Shown here: positions 33,229 through 40,827 of the stretch, one piece after another
Numbering within the stretch: position 1 is the first letter of the stretch
How the letters are laid out: each line of letters opens with the position of its first letter
The notes under the pieces: generated by a model
What the model was told of the DNA's origin: nothing
What the model saw: only the letters and a program-made list of their open reading frames with translations
Databases searched by the model: none
Position numbers and translations under genes: made by a program
Assembly (NCBI GenBank): GCA_946481275.1
Contig: CAMLMV010000007.1
Coordinates: 1-64,000, forward strand
DNA from: an uncultured Massilia sp.
Lineage (GTDB): Bacteria > Pseudomonadota > Gammaproteobacteria > Burkholderiales > Burkholderiaceae
Length of the DNA: 64,000 bases
Direction: 5' to 3'

Positions 33229-34177
33229 CCAGGCCCTTGAGTGGCTGCGGATTCAGTCGGAACGCGAGCTCGACGCAGACGAGCGGGCCGATTTCGATGC
33301 GTGGCTGGAAGAGGACACCCGTCACAAGGGGGCATATATCCGTGCGCTGGTGATCGATAATGCGATCACGCAGGCGGTGTCGGATCAGAAAATCCACCCG
33401 GGGGAAGACCGTTACGGCCTGCGATCGGACGGGCACGGGAACGCGAAGGCCAGCCGGCGTGCGTGGCTCGGATACGGGGCTTTGGCGGCCGGGGTTGCCA
33501 TACTTGGCGTGGGCATGTCGCTGCAATCTCGCGATGGCGGCACGACGCTGGCAACATCCAGGGGAGAATTCAGGCGGGTTGCGTTGGCTGATACCTCAAT
33601 TGCCAACATGAATTCCGATAGCAGGTTGGAAGTCAGGTTCACGACGGCGAGACGCCAGATCGACCTGGTCAAGGGGGAAGCGTGGTTCGAGGTGGCCAAG
33701 GACAAGAGCAAGCCTTTCGTTGTCGCAGCGGGCGGCGTGGAAGTGCGCGCCGTCGGCACCGCATTCGGTGTCCGGCGCTTCCCGAATGGGGCCGAAGTGC
33801 TTGTCACGGAAGGAACCGTGGAGGTGTGGACCGGCCAGGCCAGGGCACGTCTGGTTGCCGGAGAGCGTAGTTTTCTTCCTTACAATGCCGCACAGATTAC
33901 CGTTGCCAGGCAGCCCCAGGAAATACAAAGGAAACTGGCCTGGCGGGAGGGGAACCTGGCATTCACGAGACAGACGCTCGGCGAGGCGGCCGCCGACTTC
34001 AATCGCTATAGCGCCAGGCAGATCATCATTGCCGATCCGGCGCTGGAAAGGGAGCGGATTTTTGGACAGTACCGAATCGACGCGCCTGAACAGTTTGCGA
34101 AGGATATCGGCGCATACCTGAACGTCCCGGTCGAGGTCAGTGCCGAGCGCATTGTCATCGGTGCAAAAAACCTGTGA
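33212..34177 (+). CDS. FecR-type anti-sigma regulator
   Basis: 321 residues. The N-terminal cytoplasmic domain has the family pattern ALEWLRIQSERELDADE, then FDAWLEEDTRHKGAY. One membrane helix lies around 90-108 (GYGALAAGVAILGVGM). A periplasmic FecR domain follows, with VKGEAWFEVAKDKSKPF and VEVRAVGTAFGV. It holds the sigma factor and receives the signal from the STN domain of the receptor encoded next. Start ATG 33,212 lies within the sigma gene's end, with AGGG upstream. The stop overlaps the receptor's start (TGATG). Confidence 0.9.
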   Translation: MSAIDNQALEWLRIQSERELDADERADFDAWLEEDTRHKGAYIRALVIDNAITQAVSDQKIHPGEDRYGLRSDGHGNAKASRRAWLGYGALAAGVAILGVGMSLQSRDGGTTLATSRGEFRRVALADTSIANMNSDSRLEVRFTTARRQIDLVKGEAWFEVAKDKSKPFVVAAGGVEVRAVGTAFGVRRFPNGAEVLVTEGTVEVWTGQARARLVAGERSFLPYNAAQITVARQPQEIQRKLAWREGNLAFTRQTLGEAAADFNRYSARQIIIADPALERERIFGQYRIDAPEQFAKDIGAYLNVPVEVSAERIVIGAKNL

Positions 34178-37100
34178 TGCGCAGACGTCATTGCGGTCTC
34201 CTGGCCGCGGTTTCCCTCGTCGCGGGTACGGCAGCATTTCCCGATACGGGTTGCGCCCAGGAAGTCAAAAAACATTTCGATATTCCTGCGGGACCGGCTA
34301 CCAGCACCATCAATCTGTTCGCGAAGCAGGGCGGTATCAACGTCCTGGCGTCCGAAGACGTCCTGGACGGTATCTGCACGAATCCGGTGCGGGGCAGCTT
34401 CCTGGTAGCCGAAGCGTTGCCGACGCTCCTGTCAGGGACTGGGCTTGACAGCAGGGTCACCACCGGCGGTGCCGTATTCATCGTGGCCGCGGCGAAGGCG
34501 CGCAAGAAACCGCCCCCCGCGTGCGCGCCCGTTGGCCCTGACCGTGCGAAAGCGGTCCAACACGCGCAGGTGGCATTCGCCAGCACCGCGGCCGGCGAAC
34601 CGTACCGGGTATCGATCGTTGCCACCAGGGCCTCGCAACAATCGGGCATCGAACGCAAGAAGGGGGCTGCCACCCTGATCGATTCGATCGTGGCCGAGGA
34701 CGTGGGCTCGCTGCCTGACCGTAACGTCGGCGAGGCGATCTCGCGCATGTCGGGCATCGCCCTGGACCGCGGCGCGTTCGGCGAAGGCGTCAGTGTTTCC
34801 GTGCGCGGCAACGCCGCCAACCTCACCCGCGTGGAACTGGACGGGCAGGGCGTGCAGTCCGCAGGGGGCACCGACATGAACGGTGGTGGCGGCGGCCGCG
34901 GCGTGGAATTCCGCCAGCTGTCCGCCGACCTGATCAAGAGCGTGGACGTGGTCAAGGGCTCGACGGCCGACATGACCGAAGGTTCGCTGGGTGGCAGTGT
35001 CATTATCAAGACCCGCACCGCACTGGACTTCAGGAAGCCGTTCGTGTCGATTCGCACGGCGGCCTCGCAAGGCTCGCTGAACAGGAGATGGACACCGGAC
35101 GCGAACGTCATCCTTGCCAACCAATATCTCGATGGCCGCCTTGGCCTGCTGCTTAACGCCACGTCGACAACCCTGGACAACGAGGCCCATGCGGCCCAGG
35201 TCGCGCAGACCGCGCAGCAGGGTTACTTTCGCCTGCTCGACTTCGACAATTCGCCACGGAAGACCTTTACGTACCAGCCGGGCACGGTCAACACGGCGGA
35301 CGCCGCGGCCACGACGCCTTTCCTGCGCTCGCCACTCGCGGGCGGGGGGTACCTGGATTCGGCAACACCGCTCGACCTGGTGAGCCGGTCGGCGGCGGCG
35401 CAGACGAAAGCCGATTGCTACGCCGCTTTTCCGGCGCTCACGAAGGCGCAGCTGGGTGCCATCACGCCGTCCGTCATGCGCAGCCAGGCGGTGCTCCAGC
35501 GAGGCAACGAGCTGATCAGTTGCCTGAACCAATGGAACGACTACACGCCGTCCAACGTGCGGTACTTCGTCAAGCGGGAGGTCGACAGGCGCCGGAATCT
35601 CGATCTGCGTGCCGACTTCAAGGTGAACGACAGGCTTTCCCTGTACGCCAAGGGCAGCTATAACCGTCGCAACGACGACATCAGCCAGCTCGCCTACAGC
35701 CTGGGCAATCTTCTGCTCAACCAGGCCAGTTCGTACAGCCCGGCGTACGCCGGTCCGACCTACAGCGACAACCCGGCCACCATGACGCGTAGCGTGGTAC
35801 CGGGTTCCGGCTACTACCTGTACAGGCAGCCCGGCACCTCGGGCTACAACGTCCTCTCGGGCACAGTCGCCAACGTGAATCCAGCCTCCGTCACCGTCGA
35901 CGGCAACCACCACGTGACGCAGTACACGATCAGCGATGGCACCGCCACGACGGACCAGTTGCACGATGTGGCGCTGATCACCACACGCTACCTGCAGCTG
36001 GGCGGCACCTACAGGTACGGCGGCATGACCGCCGAATTCTTTGTCGGCGATGCCCGTTCAGGCATGACGCGCGGCCAGAAGCGCATCAGCTTCAACAACT
36101 ACTACGGCCCCGTGACCATGCACGTCCTGCCGAACGGGTTGTGGGGATACACGCTGCCGGCAGGCAGCACGTTCGACCAGGCGAGCCCGGCCCAGTATGC
36201 GCAGGCGTTCCCGGGTTCGGCAACGGGCGCGGTCCCGATCGGCCCGTACAACACGACATACGTGCCGGGCTACACGGCCGCGCAGCAGCCACTGCTGACG
36301 CAGGCGCCGGAGACGTACTGGTTGCCTGCCATCCGCGATACCGGCGAACGCACCGCAAAACTCGACGTGGCCTGGGCGACGCCCGAATCGATCCCGTTCT
36401 TCAAGCGTTTCAAGACCGGCTTCAACCTGCGTGACACCGGCAACGACGCCTGGGACCCGTATGCCGGGAACAGCCGCGGCTGGGTCGTCAGGACGCCCGT
36501 GGGCACGTATGGGAAACCCGGCTATATTCCGCCGGTGATCGTCCCGTCGGCCCTGCAACGCGGCACCTTCGTCGGCTGCCAGGACACGGCCGGTTCGCTG
36601 GGGCCGGGCGGTAACGCCTGCAAGTACGGTTATGGCCAGAGTCCCGATCCGCGCAGCGCCCTGCAAGGGCAGAACGTGATGACTGTCGGCCAGTTCCAGG
36701 ATATCGTCGCGCAATCGCTGGTTGGCAAGGCGACGTCGACCCGGTTGTTCAGCGGCGCCACCGGACGCCCGGCCGGCCTGCCGGACAACTGGACCCCGAT
36801 CGACGTCGACAAGGTGTTTGCGCTCGCGGGCGCGCCGAACCTGAACTTCGACTGCCTCAAGCAATGCATGGGCAGCGACGGCAAGATATACGACCAGCCG
36901 GTGCAAAGGCTGGCCGAGCGTTCGGCGGCGTTCTACGTGATGGGCGACTTCGGTATCGACCATATCCCGTTCACCCCGGTCGCGTTCCCGTTCGGCTGGG
37001 AGCTCGAAGGGAACATGGGTTACCGCTACATCCTGACCAGGGTGCATGGCACCGGCACGATGAACTTCACGTCGATCACCAAGACTGCAAGCTATGACCC

Positions 37101-38166
37101 GGCCAATCCGAATGCCGCGGGCGGCACGGTCACCAGTACGTATTCGCAAAACATGGCGGTCGACGGCAGGACACACGACTTCCTGCCGATTTATAACCTG
37201 GCGCTGTGGGTCATTCCGGACAGGGCCGTCGTACGCTACGGGCGCGCCAGGGCGGTGGCACGTCCGTCCGTGGCACAACTGCTTCCGGCCGGGACCTGCA
37301 CCTATGACGAACGCGTGGTCGACGCCGGGCTGCCACAGACGTGCAGCGGCACCATCGGGAACCCGGCGCTGCCGGCACAAAGGAACGTCAACCAGGACCT
37401 GTCGCTCGAATACTATCCGAACAAGGACACGATGTTCTCCATCGCGGCGTTCAGGCAGGACGGCAAAACCGGTCCCGCGCTGCCCCAGGGCGTCGGCAAC
37501 GGGATGCTGTTCGGCGGCTCGGAGGTGGTCGATCCGGGCACCGGCACAGCGTTATCCAGCGTGCCTTTCAGTTACTCGACCTATTCGAATGGCGCCGCGA
37601 CCACGCGCAAGGGACTCGAGCTCGGCGCCAGGACCGCGTTCACTTTCCTGCCGTGGATGCTGCGCTACACGGGGTTCGACGGTAATTACACGAGATTGCG
37701 TTCGGCCACCTGGAGCCTGAGCGTCGTGGACCTGCTGACCGGCACCCCGCTGCCGCCGGCGCGCGAATCGAAGTACTCGTATAACGCCGCGCTGTGGTAT
37801 GACGACGGCAGGCTTTCCGCACGCATCGCCGTGCAGGCCGTGGCATCGTTCTTCAACTGTGTCGCCGGTTGCGGTCAACTCGGCATGACCAACTATCCGA
37901 GCGCAGCGGGTGGCATCACCAATGCCTTGCCGTATAACCCGGGCTCGCCGAACTTCCGCGACGGCACCCGCTTTATCGACGGCAAGATCTCGTACAGGAT
38001 CCGGCCTGGCGTCGATGTGTTCATCGAAGGCCGTAACCTCGGCAACGCAATCACGTCGGACAGTCAGGGCCCCTTCGCGCCATTTGCGGATGGCACGCCC
38101 AACCTGCTGGACTACGCTTACCCTGGCCGCCGTATCATGGTTGGCATCAACTTCCGCTCCATGTGA
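34177..38166 (+). CDS. TonB-dependent transducer receptor with STN domain
   Basis: About 1,329 residues, large for the family. A signal peptide ends near GCAQ. The STN (secretin/TonB short N-terminal) domain spans about 30-110 (KKHFDIPAGPATSTINLFA, then LSGTGLDSRV), which contacts FecR. The plug follows (ATLIDSIVAEDVGSLPDRNV, EAISRMSGIALDRGAF, VDVVKGSTADMTEGSLGG), then the barrel ending in MVGINFRSM. Long inserted loops account for the size. With the sigma and anti-sigma genes it forms a cell-surface signalling unit that probably senses a pectin-derived ligand; ligand identity is inference. Its end is one base from the convergent DUF4861 gene. Confidence 0.87.
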   Translation: MRRRHCGLLAAVSLVAGTAAFPDTGCAQEVKKHFDIPAGPATSTINLFAKQGGINVLASEDVLDGICTNPVRGSFLVAEALPTLLSGTGLDSRVTTGGAVFIVAAAKARKKPPPACAPVGPDRAKAVQHAQVAFASTAAGEPYRVSIVATRASQQSGIERKKGAATLIDSIVAEDVGSLPDRNVGEAISRMSGIALDRGAFGEGVSVSVRGNAANLTRVELDGQGVQSAGGTDMNGGGGGRGVEFRQLSADLIKSVDVVKGSTADMTEGSLGGSVIIKTRTALDFRKPFVSIRTAASQGSLNRRWTPDANVILANQYLDGRLGLLLNATSTTLDNEAHAAQVAQTAQQGYFRLLDFDNSPRKTFTYQPGTVNTADAAATTPFLRSPLAGGGYLDSATPLDLVSRSAAAQTKADCYAAFPALTKAQLGAITPSVMRSQAVLQRGNELISCLNQWNDYTPSNVRYFVKREVDRRRNLDLRADFKVNDRLSLYAKGSYNRRNDDISQLAYSLGNLLLNQASSYSPAYAGPTYSDNPATMTRSVVPGSGYYLYRQPGTSGYNVLSGTVANVNPASVTVDGNHHVTQYTISDGTATTDQLHDVALITTRYLQLGGTYRYGGMTAEFFVGDARSGMTRGQKRISFNNYYGPVTMHVLPNGLWGYTLPAGSTFDQASPAQYAQAFPGSATGAVPIGPYNTTYVPGYTAAQQPLLTQAPETYWLPAIRDTGERTAKLDVAWATPESIPFFKRFKTGFNLRDTGNDAWDPYAGNSRGWVVRTPVGTYGKPGYIPPVIVPSALQRGTFVGCQDTAGSLGPGGNACKYGYGQSPDPRSALQGQNVMTVGQFQDIVAQSLVGKATSTRLFSGATGRPAGLPDNWTPIDVDKVFALAGAPNLNFDCLKQCMGSDGKIYDQPVQRLAERSAAFYVMGDFGIDHIPFTPVAFPFGWELEGNMGYRYILTRVHGTGTMNFTSITKTASYDPANPNAAGGTVTSTYSQNMAVDGRTHDFLPIYNLALWVIPDRAVVRYGRARAVARPSVAQLLPAGTCTYDERVVDAGLPQTCSGTIGNPALPAQRNVNQDLSLEYYPNKDTMFSIAAFRQDGKTGPALPQGVGNGMLFGGSEVVDPGTGTALSSVPFSYSTYSNGAATTRKGLELGARTAFTFLPWMLRYTGFDGNYTRLRSATWSLSVVDLLTGTPLPPARESKYSYNAALWYDDGRLSARIAVQAVASFFNCVAGCGQLGMTNYPSAAGGITNALPYNPGSPNFRDGTRFIDGKISYRIRPGVDVFIEGRNLGNAITSDSQGPFAPFADGTPNLLDYAYPGRRIMVGINFRSM

Positions 38167-38167
38167 G

Positions 38168-39391
38168 TTAGTTTGCAGTCGAGAGCGTGACGCGGATCGG
38201 TGCCGCAATCCGCGCAGCCTCGGCTTCGACCTTGCGGTGCCAGTCTGCCTGGTCATGTACGTCCTTCGACCAGCCGGCCGCTGCGCCAAGGTAATAGCGT
38301 AACGGCTTTCCTGACGCGGCCGAAGCAAGAACGAGGTCGTTGGCCGCGTCTTCGGTATAGGTCGTGGCGGTGGTGCCGGGCAAGATGATCGCGGTGCCGA
38401 AGTCGCCGTTGCCGCGTTGGGTAACCCATTGCGCCAGCGCGTGACTCTTCGCCAGCCGCTGTGTCTTCACCACGGGATGCTGGTCCGGATACGCCGGCGC
38501 TTTGTTCAACCCGATCGCAACGGGTAGTGGGTCCGCTCCACTGAAAACAAAGGTGCTGTCGACAGTGTCGAATTCATGGCCGGCATCGATCGTGAAACGC
38601 TTGACTTCGGATACCTGTGTGCCGCCCGCATCCCATGGCGCATAGGAGAGCTCGAAAATTGCCCGGATGGGGCCGTTCGCGATGACCTTCCACGTCAGGT
38701 AGTTGCGACTCGTATACAAGCGCTTGCCGTCCCAGATGCCGGTACCGCCGGCACCGCGCGTCGTGCCGACGCCATACATGTCCAGCCCTTCACCTTCATC
38801 CTTGTGGTAGTGGTTATGTCCTTTGTTGTACCAGCGATCGATGATCGGATACGGGACGCGCTTGAACCAGACGTCGATGCCGCTCGTGACGAGGACTTCC
38901 TTGTCGCTCCCGGGTGCTGCGGGCGCGGCAAGCGCCTGTCCGTAGGTCCGGTGAGCCACTTTGTCGTTTTCCCAGGCAAAGTCGTCCAACCGTTCGGGAA
39001 CATGGCGTGCAAAAGCGCGACTGGGGAAGGGCGGGCTGACGGTGGCAGTCCTGGCGACCGTAAAGCGCGCGTGCTTTTCGCCGACGGCAAAGTCATGTTG
39101 AAAGATCAGCTCACCGTAGGCAATTCCCGTATTGCCCGGATCCTTGGCCTCCGGATTGATGTTCGTTACCTGGTAGGGCAGGGCATGGCCCGTCTCGTCG
39201 GTAACGGAAATGTGCTGTAACAGCGCCCCGGGCAATGCCTTGTTGACTGCCGACCAGGGAATCGTGATCGTCTCGGAAGGTCGGGCCGCGTCGAGGTCGT
39301 GAGCGACGTCGACGATCAACCGTTCGTCGGCCAATGCCAGGCAATGGGTGGCGGCAACCAGGCTCGCGAAAAGAAATGGATGGATCTTCAT
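38168..39391 (-). CDS. DUF4861 family secreted protein
   Basis: 407 residues. A signal peptide (HPFLFASLVAATHCLALA) is followed by a single long beta-rich domain of the DUF4861 family, recognised by PYPIIDRWYNKGHNHYHKD, then GEGLDMYGVGTTRG and a run of conserved Trp/Tyr. Family members recur in polysaccharide loci beside GH105 and pectate lyases, and I know of no established reaction. His/Asp/Glu-rich motifs would suit a metal-dependent or lyase-like carbohydrate enzyme, which is speculation. A near-perfect copy of the LacI-type operator lies 22 bases upstream of ATG 39,391. Confidence 0.75.
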   Translation of the reverse strand: MKIHPFLFASLVAATHCLALADERLIVDVAHDLDAARPSETITIPWSAVNKALPGALLQHISVTDETGHALPYQVTNINPEAKDPGNTGIAYGELIFQHDFAVGEKHARFTVARTATVSPPFPSRAFARHVPERLDDFAWENDKVAHRTYGQALAAPAAPGSDKEVLVTSGIDVWFKRVPYPIIDRWYNKGHNHYHKDEGEGLDMYGVGTTRGAGGTGIWDGKRLYTSRNYLTWKVIANGPIRAIFELSYAPWDAGGTQVSEVKRFTIDAGHEFDTVDSTFVFSGADPLPVAIGLNKAPAYPDQHPVVKTQRLAKSHALAQWVTQRGNGDFGTAIILPGTTATTYTEDAANDLVLASAASGKPLRYYLGAAAGWSKDVHDQADWHRKVEAEAARIAAPIRVTLSTAN

Positions 39392-39412
39392 GATGTGCCC
39401 GTTGTGATTATC

Positions 39413-39426
39413 GGACAACGTTATCA
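39413..39426. promoter_or_regulatory. LacI-type operator upstream of DUF4861
   Basis: GGACAACGTTATCA matches the reverse complement of the site at 40,732-40,745 at 13 of 14 positions and has the central CG typical of LacI-family operators. It lies between the DUF4861 start and the divergent LacI gene. Confidence 0.65.
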
Positions 39427-39526
39427 GTTGCGGTAGCTGTTGGCAAGTCGATCGAGGGCGCGGGCTCGCGTTTTGGCGAACGACACTGGAATGCTATCCT
39501 TCGTCATTTGGCTACCTTGATCGATC

Positions 39527-40561
39527 ATGACGAAAATCGCGACGTTGAATGAAGTTGCTGCGCGGGCAGGCGTGTCGGTCATTACCGCTTCGCGCGCGTT
39601 ACGCGGCACGATTCACGTCGCCAAGGCGACCCGCGAGAAGGTGCTTGCCGCCGCCAGCGAACTGAACTACACGCCCGACGTCGTCGCCCAGACCATGCGC
39701 GGTTCGCAGTCCAGGCTCCTGGGCGTGTTCCTGCTGGGTTTTCGTTCCATGGTCTTCCATGAGCTCCTCGTGAGTATCGAGGAGCAGGCGCACCGCCGCG
39801 GCTATGAACTGGTCGTCGTCAACGTCGCCATCTACGATGACGGTCGCACCACGAGCGTCGAGATGATGCTCAAGCTGTGCGATGGCATCATCTGGCTGCT
39901 CCCGAGCGGTACGCACTCGTTGATGCGCAAGCTGGAAGCCGGAGACATTCCGTCGGTTCTCGTCAACTTTTGTGCACGGCCGGTGGCGATTCCCGTGGTG
40001 AGCGGCGCCAACTACAGCGGGGCGTACGACCTGGTCAATCATCTGATCGGGTTGGGGCATCGCCGGATCGCATTCGTGGAAGGCAGCCTGCATACGGGGC
40101 AGAGCCGCGAGCGCCTGCGCGGATACGAGCAAGCCCTGCGCGACGCCGGATTGCCTGTCGACCCCGGCTACATCGTCCCGGGCGACTTCCTGTTCGGCGG
40201 CGGCCGGGAAGGCGCCCACGCGCTGCTCGCGTTGCCGAATCGCCCGACCGCCATCTTTTGCGCCAACGACGAGATGGCCCTGGGCGCTTTCAGGGCAGCC
40301 GAAGAACTGGGTCTCAAGGTGCCCGCCGACGTGTCGATTGCCGGCTTCGACGACATTCCCGCCGCATCCACGGTGACGCCGCCGCTGACCACCATACGCC
40401 AGCCGCTGGACGAGATCGGCGCGCGCGCCGTCGACGAAGTCCTCGCTCATATCGGCGATCGGGGCCGCAGTCCGTCCCGCACCGAACTGCCGACGCGCCT
40501 GATCGTACGCGACTCTACCGGAAAGGCGCCGCAACGCATCCGGCCTGCAAAGCTCGCCTGA
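39527..40561 (+). CDS. LacI family transcriptional regulator
   Basis: 344 residues. The LacI helix-turn-helix is at residues 5-26 (LNEVAARAGVSVITASRAL), the hinge near 55, and a periplasmic-binding-protein-like sensor domain follows (SVLVNFCARPVAIPVV, CANDEMALGAFRAAEELG and SIAGFDDI). Gluconate/GntR-like members of this family sense sugar acids. It is flanked by two transcription units carrying TGATAACGTTGTCA-like operators and so probably represses DUF4861 leftwards and the TBDR-GH105-DUF2264 genes rightwards until a pectin-derived sugar binds. Confidence 0.9.
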   Translation: MTKIATLNEVAARAGVSVITASRALRGTIHVAKATREKVLAAASELNYTPDVVAQTMRGSQSRLLGVFLLGFRSMVFHELLVSIEEQAHRRGYELVVVNVAIYDDGRTTSVEMMLKLCDGIIWLLPSGTHSLMRKLEAGDIPSVLVNFCARPVAIPVVSGANYSGAYDLVNHLIGLGHRRIAFVEGSLHTGQSRERLRGYEQALRDAGLPVDPGYIVPGDFLFGGGREGAHALLALPNRPTAIFCANDEMALGAFRAAEELGLKVPADVSIAGFDDIPAASTVTPPLTTIRQPLDEIGARAVDEVLAHIGDRGRSPSRTELPTRLIVRDSTGKAPQRIRPAKLA

Positions 40562-40607
40562 GTCTCTTCATACCCGGCCGCGGCATCGATGCCCGGCTGT
40601 CTCGATC

Positions 40608-40745
40608 TGACAACGTTTACCGATAATATTTATCCGGTTAGCGATAACTAACTCATTCGCTTCAGAGTGAAACCCATTCCTGTTGCTGCGTCCGTCTTAC
40701 TGTTGGCGAGCTGTAGTCTCGTAAATATTTCTGATAACGTTGTCA
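40608..40745. promoter_or_regulatory. Multiple LacI-type operators before the TonB receptor
   Basis: Three sites with a central CG: TGACAACGTTTACC (40,608-40,621), GGTTAGCGATAACT (40,636-40,649, near the GTTAGCGCTAAC type) and TGATAACGTTGTCA (40,732-40,745, nearly palindromic). The last is the best copy and shares 13/14 bases with the site before DUF4861. Spacing would allow DNA looping. The 266-base gap between the LacI gene and the receptor holds nothing else recognised. Confidence 0.6.
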
Positions 40746-40827
40746 GTGTCAGAAAGCAATGATTGCTTGTGACTCAGCGGCTGCCCCTGCCGTTGAATGC
40801 AAAGCGAAATAAAAACAGGAGACAACA

